NCBI GenBank assembly: GCA_019671135.1 | Contig: JAHRHY010000005.1 | Span: forward strand, 2,528,001-2,592,000 | DNA length: 64,000 bases | Source: Linnemannia hyalina | Taxonomy: Eukaryota > Mortierellomycota > Mortierellomycetes > Mortierellales > Mortierellaceae | Direction: 5' to 3' | Shown here: positions 1 through 17,000 of the stretch, piece by piece | How positions within the stretch are numbered: the stretch's first letter is position 1 | How the letters are laid out: each line of letters starts with the position of its first letter | Translations under genes and position numbers: made by a program | Notes under the pieces: generated by a model | Told to the model about the DNA's origin: nothing | Databases searched by the model: none | The model's input: only the letters and a program-made list of their open reading frames with translations

Positions 1-93
1 AGTGTGTGTACATGAAAGCCACCAAACTATGTCTCTACTATCAAGAAGAGAAATAGCCTTCACTAACAACTGCACACACTTATGACCGAGTAG

Positions 94-1108
94 AACCCAG
101 AGTTGCCCACCATACAAGATCATCATTCTGGACGAGGCAGATTCAATGACAGCAGACGCCCAGTCTGCACTTCGCCGAACCATGGAGACATACTCCAAAT
201 TGACCCGTTTCTGTTTAATCTGCAACTATGTGACCCGCATCATCGAACCCTTGGCCTCGCGTTGTGCAAAGTTCCGGTTCAGACCTTTGGAGGAAAAGCA
301 CAGCAGGGAGCGTCTGGAGATGATCTGTCGCCAGGAGGAAGTCAAGATCTCACCTGAGGCCATTTTGAGTCTTATTCGGGTATCTGAGGGTGATCTGCGG
401 AAAGCTATTATGTATCTCCAGAGCGCCTCTCGGCTTATGGGCAAGGATACCGAGATTGGCGAGGATGTCATTGCTGATATTGCTGGTGTAAGTCTCTTCT
501 CTTCGTCTTTGTTCTCTTCGTCTTATTTTGCATTTTCTCCTCGCGTTCCTCAGTCGTCTCTCCTTCTCTCTAGTTTTCGTTCTCTTTTTCTCCATTGCAT
601 TTCTATCTATACCTTCTTGTCAATTTGCCCCTCTTTCTTGTTACTGCTCTATCGCTGCTATTGTGCATGCAATGTGTGTTCCCTCCCCACCCAATATCAC
701 TCTCCCTGTCCCTTGGGTCCTTCTTTTCCATTTATCCCCCTTATTGTCTGCAAGATACCCACCTACGTAACACTGATGTGATCGTCATTTGACACCCTCT
801 TCTCTTTATGAATGAAATACTAGACGGTACCAGAATCTGTGATTGATGGACTGGAGGGATGCTGGTTGAGCAAGGAGTACAAGACGATTGCAGCCGAGGT
901 ACAGAACGTTATCGCGGACGGACATTCGGCGTCCAAGGTGCTTTCGCAGTTGCATTCTAGGCTTTTGAAGAACGAGCATCTGAGCCCGTTGCAGAAGGCT
1001 AAAGTCGCCGAGATCTTTGGAGACACGGACAAGTGTCTGTGTGATGGAGCCGATGAGCAGTTACAGCTCCTTAGTATGATGACCCGTGTCTCTTCTATTG
1101 CTGCTTGA
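94..1108 (+). CDS. RFC2: Replication factor C small subunit (yeast Rfc2 / human RFC4 type), 5' truncated by window
   Basis: Clamp-loader subunit that helps load PCNA onto primed DNA during replication and repair. The visible part starts near 94-101 after an intron acceptor. It contains the Walker B/DEAD-like ILDEADSM, the SRC motif (sensor 1/arginine-finger region, [15 protein letters not shown]) and the sensor 2 stretch [10 protein letters not shown]. Intron 488-823 begins GTAAGT and ends TAG; the phase is kept (IAG joined to TVPESVIDG). Exon 2 (824-1108) gives the C-terminal collar domain ending in SSIAA. The [18 protein letters not shown] signatures match yeast Rfc2/human RFC4 rather than the other small subunits. 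The P-loop and N-terminus lie upstream of the window; bases 1-93 look like intron. About 210 residues are visible of an expected 350 or so. Confidence 0.93.
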
Positions 1109-1426
1109 GCTCCATCGTTGTAGTTGTGTATAGATAGCATGTAGCATTTTTGTTTCAAAATTACAAAACAAAAACGACAACAGAACAGGTGACAGAACGA
1201 ACAGGCCCTTTGGTATTTCGTTACACACACAAGACCAGATGCAGAAGAAAGAAGGGGCAACCGATTTTATTTCAACAAAGGCTGCAAAGAGAGATATGGT
1301 ACAGACATAATACTACAAATTGGGTTGGGATAGAAGGGTCGAGCAAAAAGCAGTGTATTGGTGTTTGATTGTTACAAGACGAAAAAAAAGAGGTGGACTA
1401 ACACTTGTGTCTCTCCCTCTTACGCT
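1109..1426. other. Intergenic, convergent 3' regions of RFC2 and histone H3
   Basis: About 320 bases between two convergent stop codons. The sequence is A-rich on the plus strand and presumably holds both 3' UTRs. I see no gene or obvious structured RNA. Confidence 0.5.
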
Positions 1427-2592
<1,166 letters not shown>

Positions 2593-3735
2593 ATGGGTTG
2601 CTGTTCAAGTATACTAATCGAAGACGACTCCGAGCCCGGCTATGGCGGTATGTTACATGTATCTCTCTTGACCGATACTCTTCACAGCGACAAAGGCATG
2701 TCAAGCCCAACAGTCAGGACTGCTAAGCTGACCATACTCACACACTCAACACACCACCCCTTCCTAATTAAATAGGCCGTAAGATCCTAGCACTAAAGCG
2801 TCATCGATGGAAAGCCCCAGTTCCGCCACCGACAAGAACTCAGCTGGAGCGTGATAGGGAGGAGTTCTGGGACACTGCCCCCATCTATGACGTACGTTTT
2901 CTTGCACTTCCTCTTCTCGTTTTTTTATCTCGAATCTCTCTGTCTCTCTCTCTCTCTCCAGGATGGTTGTCCAGTAGGCGTCGGTCCACATCCATCAGTT
3001 GCTAATATCTCTAACAACGTTATTTTTTGTCGTCATGTCTGAACCATACAGGGACGCGCGGAGGTATGGCAAGCGTTGAAGGCAGTCTGCTGTGACACCG
3101 AGAACGACCCAGACCAATTACAAGCCATCCTCGATGAAGCCCGCATCACCGTCCCCTCCTACGTCGCCCCTGAACTCACAGCCGCTGCTGCTGGTAATAT
3201 TGACAGTGCCGAAGGAGGTGGAAGTGCGAGTCGGAGGAGTCGGAGGAACCAGAGACAGGACCCGATGGCGCAGTTGGCGTGTTATGATCACTTGGGGAAT
3301 TTGTATGTCGTTCCTTTGAGGATTCTGTCGGATCCTGGAAACCTCGTGGAGAATTCTGGTCTTGGTGGTGGCAGTGGAGGAGAGGGAAGTAGTGGTAGAG
3401 ATGCGGCACAATCGCGACGCGAGCAACAGCAGCAGCAGCAGCACAGTGATAACCTGGTCGTGCCAGCGGAGCAACAAAGTCAAGAGACGACCGTCCGGAT
3501 TCGAGTCTCCAACAGCCAAAAGGAAGTGTCCCTGTCAGTACCGGGGTCACACACGACCATTGGACAGATCAAGGCACGCTTAGTCGAGGGAGGGTTCGTG
3601 AGGAGCGAGAAGAGTTTTATGAGAGTGTTATTCTTGGGTCGGGTTCTGGAGGATAAGGAGCGTCTGGAGGGTGTTGTGCACTTCCAGGTTGGGGACCAGG
3701 GGACTGTACTCCAGGTCCTTGTCTCTGACCCGTGA
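2593..3735 (+). CDS. Ubiquitin domain-containing protein, UBTD1/UBTD2 (DC-UbP) family
   Basis: Predicted exons 2593-2647, 2776-2891 and 3052-3735 give about 284 residues, with phases matching at both junctions. The N-terminus MGCCSS is a classic myristoylation plus palmitoylation signal, so membrane attachment is likely. The family core follows: basic KRHRWKAP, then EFWDTAPIYDGRAEVWQALKA, then QAILDEARITVPS, which is the UBTD N-terminal helical domain (about residues 19-120). A low-complexity Gly/Ser/Gln linker precedes a C-terminal ubiquitin-like fold (about 205-284, VRIRV...SHTTIGQIKARL...RVLFLGRVLEDKERLEG...LQVLV). No C-terminal diglycine is present, so it is not a conjugated modifier. UBTD proteins are linked to E2/E3 handling in animals; the fungal role is inferred only. 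Confidence 0.88.
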
Positions 3736-5190
3736 ACCATACATAATAATAAACGGTCGCGAGGGGTAGTATTGGCAAAAGAGAACAGAAAGCACGTTGT
3801 TCGTTGTTCGTTGTTCATGTAGAATAAAAGAGAAAGAGAGAGCATTGACAAAGACCGCGGTCTGGCGTTGTTTGTTCAGTTACGATCTAGATCGTCGACG
3901 GGTGGACCATTGATGATCATTTTAATTCGTCCCTCTCCTCGATATTTCTTACTCCCTCTCTCTCTCCTCATGACCAACCAAACAACCAGCCAGCTTGTAC
4001 TTGTCTTTAGCTCTCATGCATGCATGGAGGAATGCTCCCCTCTCCTTCTCCGCTTCCTCCCTTTGTCCTCGTTTAGCCCTTTGGAGAAGAAGCAAAACAA
4101 AGGCACTCGTCCTTGTCCCTCCGTTCTTCTCCCCTCCTTCCTTCCCTCTCTGTCTCCTTACCCCCTTCCTTATTACCTTACTTTACACCCCTTCCACCCC
4201 TTTCCCCTTCTTTTTTTTTTTTTTTTTTTTATTCTTCCCGCATAAAATGCATCGAGTGGTTTGTTTTAAACGTCCCGCCCTCGGGGCGCACTCGATGGGC
4301 TGGATGGTCCGTTTGATTTATATTTTCTCTGTGGAGGTTGTGCGCGCATCCTGAGCTGCCGCTTGGGAATCTCCTGTGGCGGAGACTCGATCGATTCATA
4401 CTTGTTGCACCACTTCACGTTGTACTTTGTTATCGTTGTCTGTGTGTCCTCGTCCCATGATCACGACAACGAAGGGGGGATATGAGCAAGGAACAAGGGA
4501 ACAAAGGCGACGGACGGACGGGGACTCGGTCAAAAAAAAAATTCAAAAAAAATGGCGTTATCACTTCATGAGCTGGGTGGCGGTGAGCGGGCAGTGGTGC
4601 GGAGAGGAAGTAGATTCTTGCCATGCTCTCTCTCTCTCTCGCTCTCTCGCTCTTGTTGTTGATGACGAGAGACGGGAATAAAAGCAAAGAAGAAAAGGGG
4701 ATGAGGAATAAAGGAGGAGTGTTGATTGCTCCGTTCGCATTTGTTTTGGACCCTTTTGCGGCTAGGTACCAGGGATGAAAAAGGAAAGGAAGGGAAAGGA
4801 AAGGACTTGAAGGAAAGTCCACTGATCAACAAGCGGGAGAAAGACAGACACCTGGGTGTATGAATGGGTTTGGGTTGGATGAAAAGGTACAAAAAGGTAC
4901 AAAACGGTAGGGGCATGGAATATGCGCCTTGCAAGGACAACCACTCATGGGACGATGGTGCTGGAAGGCGAGGTGATGAGGACCCTCTTCGTTGTTCAGG
5001 TTGTATTGGTCGGTTGATATGAATGGAAGTGAGATGGGTTGAACACGCGTAGAAGTGAGGAGCGTGTTAGGACAGAGATGATTACGGATCGTGTTTTACT
5101 GCCAGTCCTTTCGCTAGGGCGAGGCCATCCTTAAGCAATCAAGCTAAGAAAAGGCAGTAGGCGAGGGTGACGTTCTTTCTCATCATAACT
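3736..5190. other. Intergenic, no supported gene
   Basis: Contains the 3' region of the UBTD-like gene, C/T-rich stretches (4120-4240, with a T run of about 20 at 4211-4231) and purine-rich segments (4780-4920). Open frames here come from biased composition and show no family signature. Confidence 0.5.
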
Positions 5191-5197
5191 GACCCCC

Positions 5198-5220
5198 ATT
5201 GACAATAGGGGGTGTCCTAG
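5198..5220. repeat. Short hairpin-forming inverted repeat
   Basis: An ACCCCCATTG arm, a single central A, then CAAT-A-GGGGGT on the other side: ten paired positions with one bulged A. It sits about 175 bases upstream of the dispersed repeat fragment at 5394. It could be a terminal structure of an old element or chance. Confidence 0.45.
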
Positions 5221-5393
5221 TGTTTAACCATTAGACTGCTGTAGTGGTCTCCAAGACAAGAGGGCATCTATATCTATTTCAGGTCGTCCCCTCTCTTGTT
5301 GGATGGACTCGCGAGAAATAATCGCGAAACGCGACACGTCTTAGATAGTGATTATTCTTCCTTTCCATGGACTCCATCCGTGTGTATCATGCT

Positions 5394-5433
5394 GCTATAA
5401 AATGGGGACCTCCAGATACCTTGCTCTCTATCT
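5394..5433 (+). repeat. Dispersed repeat fragment shared with 45505-45544
   Basis: A CTATAAAA box followed by GGGGACCTCC-GATACCTTG and a CTCTATCT end matches 45505-45544 at roughly 35 of 40 positions by eye, in the same orientation. The second copy lies at the 5' side of a DIRS-like retroelement relic, so this may be a solo terminal or promoter fragment of the same family. Confidence 0.5.
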
Positions 5434-7430
5434 CCTGTCAGAGAACTAAGGGTGGGATGGGAGTCCCTGGAGTTGTCGAATAATAGGCTTCAGCCGTCAT
5501 TACATTCGGCATCGCCTTTCATTATTTGTTATTCGCGCGATTGATCAATGAACGCAGCGTGGCTCCTTTGTCCTTCCCAGGGGAGAGAGAGCGAGAAGCA
5601 AGACCATCCTTGCTTAGAAAGACGACGTGGTCAGACAGAGAGGTAGACAGACAGAACACCTTCTCTTTATGACGACGATGATGTGTTGGTGCGTGTTTGC
5701 CCTTGCCGAGCAATAGACAATGGAGATTGACTTACCATTGAAATGCCACAATGCAAAGTAGCACGTATGGTACAAGGGTGGAAGTTGTTTTCCTCTATTA
5801 AGGCCAGTTGACGACTCATATTCCTGCATTTTCATTGACAAGCAAGCAGGATAGACAAACGCACCCCGTGTGGTTGTTAAGCAAAGGGTTTCGTTCCCTT
5901 CCCTTTCCTGCTTTACCTTTGTTGACAGTTTTCCATCCCAACTCGCATTCCGTCAATTGTCAAGTACATGGCGGCCAGTTAGTTATTCTCAGTGCCCAGA
6001 TATATTTACACCCCTCGGCTTTGTTCTCAATCCTCCGTCACGTCCATCCCTCCCCTTTGTCGCCTTCTCTTCCCTTCCCTTCCCATCCATTGTTGATCGA
6101 ACCCGTAAATGAACAACAACAAAAGACCACACCGACAGGCAGACACGCTGACTATTGTTTGTTTTTGCTGTGTCTCCTTTTTTCTATCCCCTTCCTCTTC
6201 CCTTCACATCCTGCGGGTTGCAAAGACACAAAGAGGAGTAGAGAGTAGATAACCATTTCTACTAATGTAAAAATGGGCGTGGCGCTTTTCCTCTCTCTCT
6301 TTCGCAATGTAAGTGTCCTAGTCACTTCGCCATAGTACTTTTATTGCATTGGAGTTTATGTATGTGTACTACAAACACACGCACTCCTTCCAGAAAGATC
6401 ATAACGGATGCTGTATCTTGCAGGACGGGCATACCCGTTACTCATATGTCGCTGTTGGTTTGTATTTTCTTTCCCAACTGAACAAAAAGAAAAGCACAAG
6501 CGAGCGTTACATGGGCGTTGTTTTTGGTCGTTGGTTTATGCATACACTCGCCAACAGTAACAAACAACAACACATAAAAAACGTTCATGCTTCTTTTGCT
6601 GTATGCGTGTACAACTGATGGGGTTTTTTCACTCATGCAAAGTGCTTCTTTGTTGTTTGTTTGGTAAAGCAAGAAAAGGAGGACATTGCTGTCCTTATCG
6701 AACAGGTTTTCTTTACCTTTTCTTCCTTTTCCCCTTATTATCTAGGAGTTGTATCTTCCTTTGTCGAAAGCGAAAGGCAATAAAGGATGGATGTAACCAT
6801 CATCTACACTTCTTTACATGGTCAATTGGATGTCTTCGTCTTCAGTGTGAGTATTCCGTTGGGTGAGACGTGTGCATGGTTGTTGTGGTGGAAGTGATAC
6901 AATTGCTTTTCTGTCTCTCTGCTGCTCATCTATTTATCCCGTTCCCGTCTCAGAACGGTCTGTCAACATGCCATCCATCCATGATTTCCTACTATCCCAC
7001 TCCCTCCCTGCTCCCCTCTCTTACCAGAAATACCGATAACTCTTTATTTTTTCCTTCGCCCCCTGTTTTTTTTCTTCTTCCCATGCTCCCTTTAATAATA
7101 TCGAAAGCATTGACGACGGTGGACAACAACAGTGGGTGGGTGGGTGGGTCGATGCGTTGTTGTTGTTGTTCTTCTTCACTCTTTTTTTTGTTCATTTCCG
7201 GCTCCAGTCTTCCATGGATCTTATTTATTCAATCGTTCCCAATCGCCACTTCTCTTCATTCTTTTACTCTTCCCATGGTCATGCCCATGGTCATGCCCAT
7301 GGTCAATTAGAAGGGTTTTAGTAATTGTAAGCAAAGAGTGAGAAAGCAAGGGTATGATCCCTTTCATTGCTCTTGGCTATTCACATATGGCTCGTGTAGG
7401 GGCAAACGTGGGCTTATTCGTTTGCACTGC
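5434..7430. other. Intergenic, no supported gene
   Basis: Mixed composition with C/T-rich patches. Short open frames lack start context, splice support and recognisable protein features. Only the 12-bp repeat at 7272 stands out. Confidence 0.45.
7272..7307 (+). repeat. 12-bp tandem repeat, three copies
   Basis: The unit CCCATGGTCATG is present twice perfectly and a third time with its last two bases changed. Noncoding region. Confidence 0.85.
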
Positions 7431-10217
7431 ACGTTTCTTTGTTCTTCACATCGTGGTCTTCCTCTTCATCCTCGCTCCTTCCCCCCTTTTTCCCTCTCCT
7501 TCCCTCAAAGGAAGATATTATTCAAAACCTTTGTGTTTTTCTCTTTCTTCTGGTTCTTCGTTCGTCTTCCTCTTATTGTTTTTATTTCTTCTCTTCCTCC
7601 ATCCCCTTCTCTCCCTTTTCCCTCTCGCGCACATCCCTCTTCTTCTTCTTCCTCTCTCTTCTTTCCCTCTTTTCCTCTCCAATTCCCCCACTTCCCTTCG
7701 CATACTCCTCTCATTCTCATTTTCTCATCCTCTCGCGCACTCACCATCTCGCCTTCTTTGCTTACCCACTCGGTTCCTCCAATAGCTCCACCTTCCTGTA
7801 TCCACCATCCTTCTTTCTCTTCCTCGCTCTGCCACTCCTTTTCCTGTAGTACATTTCACTCTTTCAATCGCTCAATTGTTACCCCTCTTTTCTCTTCACC
7901 TCTCTTCCCCCTTCCCTCTTTTCTCTTCACTTCTTCCTTTCCCTCCTTTTCTCTCTCACTTTCTCTGTCTCTCCCTTACAAGCCTATCATCCCTTTCCTC
8001 AACATTTCATTGTGCAACAACCCTCACTATTTTCCTTTTCATCTATTCCTCTCCCTCTCCTTTTCTAAGTGCTGACCCCGACTTTTTTATCTTACACAGT
8101 CTCCAAGGTGAGAACTCCCAACTGTCATTCTCCTTCTGTTCCTTGACCCCACCATCCTTCCTATCCAGCTCTCACTACACCCTGCTATTTTCCTCAAACT
8201 GGCCCAAACGGATGTTTTCACAGGAGATCGTGTTTCTTTTTCCATTCTGCCCCTTTGTCTTTTGTTTGAACCTCAAGCGCCCCTTTTGGAGTCGCTCTTG
8301 TAGCTCTTCCCAGCAAGTACCTCTTCGTCCTTGTTCATTTCATTATTCTCGACTAAAGAACAACAGCTGTGTGCCTTACAGTATGTGCGATATTCTTTTT
8401 CTGGCCCTATTGTCGTATCCGAAGCAACACGCTACAACAACCTTCTCCTCACGTTCATTCGCCTATTCTTTGTACAATTCCAATATCCCTCGCTCGCCCA
8501 ATATACATCACATCCATTCCCCCTTTCTCTCGTGCTTGCCCTATCTCACTCGTCCTATGTCGTCCCGTCCTTCTTGTGAACCCTGTGCGAAAAAAAGTAT
8601 TATTCTTCGCAACCCTTGTTCTCACTTCCTATCCTCCTTCCATCCCCTTCTCCTCTACTTCTGATCACACCACTGCCATATTATATCTCTTGTTCATTTT
8701 TTATTGTGGGCGCGGGTGCTTGTTTACTCGGATCGACTGTTCCTTACTTTGTTTTTTCCCCACGCCGCCACTGTCACACCACGCCCTTGCACTTCCCAGT
8801 TCTCGTTCATATCAACTTGCATTCATGCTCGCTTTCTCTCTCTCCCACATACTCGTCTTGACAGTAGCATGCTGTTGTTGAGCCCTCTCTCTCGTGTGTT
8901 TGTTTTCACTCCCTCACTCTCTCCAATATGTATCAATGCCGTTACGTCCATTGTCATGCATCGAAAAACGAGGCGTCCAAAGGAAACAAAGCAAAGAGGG
9001 AGACAGAGAGAAGGAAATGAAAAAGTGATTGCTTGTCGGTTACGCAGTGAAAAGTAACAAACAAAGAGAGCACACAAACCAAACAAAGCGGACAAGCACG
9101 ACGCATGGTCCTTGTTGTCTCTCGATTTCATCGGCAAAAAGAAAATAGAGTACGCATGATATCGAATGCATGAATTATTATGGATGAACCTTTTTTTCTT
9201 TCTGTCCTTGTGGTGTCCTTTACTTTGTTTGTGGCTCCCTTTTGCGACCCCCTGCGCACAATGCATTGTCCTTCTCTATCTCTGTCTGTTTATATGTCCT
9301 TCTCTCGCTTCCTTCATTGTCCTTGACAATGCCTGCCTGACTGCCTGACTTGGCTGCACTGGGTTATTAGTGTCCCATTCTTTTACTCTGCTTGTTCATA
9401 TGAATTAGCACACTCCGTCAGTCCTTTTTTTCTGCTTTTCTTTTCCACAATGATCTTGCGTTCTTCCCTTTCTCTTCATTTTCTGTCTTTCCTGTCCCTT
9501 TGCCTTTGCATCCTTTTTTCACACTCCTCTCACAGTGCTGGCAGCTCTTCTCTCCATAATCGTCTTTCTCTTACAACTCATTCACTTCCGACCTCACTCG
9601 AATCCCTTTTCCTCATTCGACTTTAGTCACTGTAAGGACAAACGCTAAATCGTGACCAACCCAACTCTTCGGATATTCCTTCACACCTCTTGCCCTACTC
9701 GATTGCACTCCTCGACACTCCTCTCTCTCTCTCTTCGCTGACTCCATGGATGTCCTTTATGCTCGAAGAGTTCGCCTACTTAGTTCATTCAGATACTCCT
9801 TACTTGTTGCCTTTTCTTGTGGCTCACGTGGCGCAAACCACACGCACCTTTTATACTCGTGCCCCTTCCCTTGTTTTCACCATCCCCTATTTTATTTTAT
9901 GGATGGCCTAAAGGTGCATAAACGACCCTAAGAGACGAGAATGTTTTCCTTTGTTTTGGTGCACCTTTCCTGTTGTTCTGCCTTTTGTTTTTTTTGTCTA
10001 TGTCTTTTTCCTACGAAGACACCCCGCAAGAAGGATAGGCATAAACGCGCTGATCAGCCTTGACGCGTCGTTCATAACTGATCGGTTATTAATTGAAACT
10101 CCCTTCTCACGTCTGATAGGTCGCCACTTGTCACTCTCCATCATCAAACAATAACATCACTCGCCTCTTTGCCACCAACCTTCTCCTTGTCTCTCTCTCT
10201 TACTCGTACCGAACTGA
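7431..10217 (+). promoter_or_regulatory. Long pyrimidine-rich leader/promoter region upstream of the PX kinase
   Basis: From about 7430 to 8880 the plus strand is overwhelmingly C and T, with further C/T blocks to 10200. This polarity (pyrimidines on the coding strand) recurs before other genes in the window, so it probably marks promoter/5'-UTR territory of the downstream kinase. Long open frames through it are rich in Ser, Phe, Leu and Pro because of TTC/CTC/TCC repetition and are not credible proteins. A 5'-UTR intron is possible but I could not place one. Confidence 0.5.
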
Positions 10218-13906
<3,689 letters not shown>

Positions 13907-14099
13907 TCCTTCCTTTCTTCCCTACTCGTTCTTGTTTTCCGTTTCTCTTCTCCCTTGTTTTTTATTTATTCTCTTGATACCATAGTTTGTTTTCTCACAA
14001 AAAGTAAAAGCTTCTTTCCCTTTTCAGCTTTCTACACATTGGATCACTGTGAAATCATGTTATTTAATAATTTTCAAAAGTAAAACGCGAAGAGTGAAA
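13907..14099. other. Short convergent intergenic region
   Basis: 193 bases between the kinase stop (+) and the oxysterol-binding protein stop (-). AT-rich towards 14040-14090. Nothing beyond the 3' regions is visible. Confidence 0.5.
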
Positions 14100-17000
14100 T
14101 TAAAAGATATCGTCATCCTCAACGTCCCACTTGAGTTGCTCAGGACGCTCAGCAGTAGCACCACAACGAGCACGCTCCGCCCAGTACCCAATCCGTCCAC
14201 CAGCCTCCGCGCCACTTCCCAGCGGTTGACCAGGCATATCACGACCGACAAAGTCCCATCCATCATCCGCCGCATTCCGCGTAAACCAACGCGGTTTGAA
14301 CTCTTTACCAGGAGGCAAGAGCCGACGCTTGGCACGCTGTTTCTCCTCCAACCGCTGCTTCTCCGTATTGGCAACATCAAAATCGCCATTCTCCATGGCC
14401 CGCTGGTCAGGACGGAGACGCGAATCGGTCGGGCAGAGATGTTTCTTGAGCTCGTCCGGACAATCGTTCAGGGTCATCGCAAAGGGCGTCAAGTTGAACG
14501 GTGTAGGTGTCGAAGGGACAGGATCACGCTTCCAGAGTAACAAGACCTGCTTGGGCAACAATGATTCCGCTGACCGCGGTTTGTGCGACGAAGAAACACT
14601 AGGAGACGCTGCACGACCAGCAAGATCTCCCTGGTCGTCCTCCGCAACCTGAATCGCGCCCTCAGCAACAGCATCACTGCCCAAATCCCCACTATTCCCC
14701 CCACCAGCACGACGCGCTACAAGTCTCGAATCCCACCGTCCAGCAACCTCCCAAACCTCCTTGCCCTGACTATCCTTTGCAGCTCCACGGATCTCATACG
14801 CATCTTTACCTCTCCATCCACGAGCCTTGAACGTCAACAGACAGGTCTCGCCCGTACGGTGGTTGGTGATCAACATATCTCCATAGTTGTCGATCCAAGG
14901 GGTGCCCACAATCAGGTTCTGAACACACGTTGTCACCTTCCTCCACGAGTAGTGCTCAATAAACTTATTCTCGTCGTTGGGGTCGGTCAGAATCTCTTGG
15001 GTGCCCTCGGCATAGGACTTGGGGACCTTCAAATCCACGTGCGATGTTCCCTTGGGAAGAACCTCAAACGACTTGCCCCAGAACTTGGACTTGACATCAA
15101 CCTCTGCGTAAAAGTTGTAGTTTGGCGACTCGCAGTAGCATGCGCTAATTGGCTATTAGTTATGAGAGAGAGAGAGAAAATGTCAGATGAATCATGAATC
15201 ATAATAATTAAAATCAGTAATTCTTACAGGAAATAATGCAGACAGCTTACGGGATGATGGGAGACTTGCTCGGAGATGTAGCGGAACTTCTTGTCCTCGC
15301 GACAATATTCATAGGTCTCTCCAAGGAGGGGGTTGAAGGGCTTGGCGACACGTCCGATGGTACTCGAGTAGTTACTCATAGCAAACGCAGCAATGAACAG
15401 GATACGCTCGGTCGCTCCACGCTGACGGGCGGCCTTGTCCAAAAGGTCAATGTACTCGGCATCCTCAGCCATACGCTGCAGCATCGACGTGGGCTCGTTG
15501 AAGTAGACAGGCAGCGTAATCTTGGACAAGTCCTTTCCGATCGAGTTCTTCAAAATCGCCCAAAGTGACACATCGGGGCGCAATGACGTCTGATTGGTAG
15601 GGAGGCGTTCGCGGATCTTCTTGGGGTATCCCTTGAAGGATGGGGCAGTATAGGGTTCTCCATGGGACTTTGCGCCAACGGCAACAGTCCGAGAGGCACC
15701 GTCCTCGGCCTGTTCTGCATCCACAGTTGTCTGTGAGAAGTCGTCCTCATCTTCCTGATCGTCAAAGTCGACAATGTCATCGTCGCCCACTGCGTCAAAG
15801 AACTCGTCGCCTGACTCGAGATCCGAATCATCGCTAGCATCTGAATCATTCTCGTTCTCAGGCTCTGCCTTGGAAACAATAGAGACGTCAACCTCGACCT
15901 GCTGCTGATGCTGAGTCTCTGCTGTTGTTGGCGTTGAGGCCAAAATAGAGTTGGAGCGAAGAGTAGGCGTGCTGGGCTTGGAACGGACAGAACGGTTCTT
16001 CTTCATCTTGCGATTGCTCTCCTCGGCCCTCTGGAGAACTCTCTGCATATCCAATTGCTCCTGCGACAGAAGCTTAAGACTCTCCTCCCAGAGCTCACGC
16101 TTCTGCGACTCCTGCTCCAGAATACGCTGCCAGTAGACCTCCCTGTCCTGTGTCATGTCATGCAGCTTGAAGATGGACTCCTTGACAGCAAGCGACAATT
16201 CGTGTGTCGCCAAAGTAAGTCGCATGATCTCCGAATCCTCTGGCACCTCGGCAGCTCTCTGGACGCGGATCAGGTTTTCGGCCAGCTCTGTCTGCATCTG
16301 AATCTGGTTCTGGACATAGTTGTTCATGGCGACAAACGAATCGACGTGGGGAACCTGGACCTGCTCTGGGGCGACACCCTCAGGGCTGAGAGAGGACGAG
16401 CGGGAGCGCACCGACAGCGAGGCGGTGCTCGTGTTGTCCTTTGTCACAGTGCGGCCGCGGGAGATAACCGATTCGGCACCGCTCTTGGTGCGGATACTGT
16501 CCGAGGAGGCCAGGTTAATGCTCTGACGAGAATCCATGAACGACGCGCGATCATTGCCAGAGGTGTCCTCAATCCATTGCTTGGACTGAGTCAGGGCGAG
16601 GATCCAGCGCTTGGCCTCGTTGGCATGTCCAGCTTTCAGATGGTAGCGAATAGAGCCCTTGCCAATGATGTCGAATCTCTGCTTGTCGTTCGAGTCGATC
16701 CAGACCTTGGCGATACGCAGGTTGATGCTACCTCTGCATGCGTTGCCGGCATCCTCCTGGTTGTGGAAGTACGACAGAATTCCGTCTTCAAGCACGAACC
16801 ATCTGGCCTTGTATCCTGAAGCATAGTTGGTCCACTTGAAAAGGGTTCCTTCAAGTCTGGGAGGCTGTCCAGGTGTAGTAGCAATCAATGGTGCGACCGA
16901 TCCTAAAAATAGTAACGAATTGAAAAAGACGTATTAACGTCGGCAACTCCATTTAGAATGTCAAGATATCTCGCCATGAAAGATAAAGTCCAAACGCTTA

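Noticed and set aside
5198..5440. tRNA or other structured RNA near the hairpin
   Set aside because: No A-box/B-box pair or cloverleaf could be drawn. I also scanned other GGTTCGA-like strings (for example near 33466) without finding a full tRNA.
7338..8881. Several long overlapping open frames (up to about 260 codons) in three frames
   Set aside because: All are Ser/Phe/Leu/Pro-rich translations of a C/T-rich tract, overlap in several frames at once and show no domain or splice logic.
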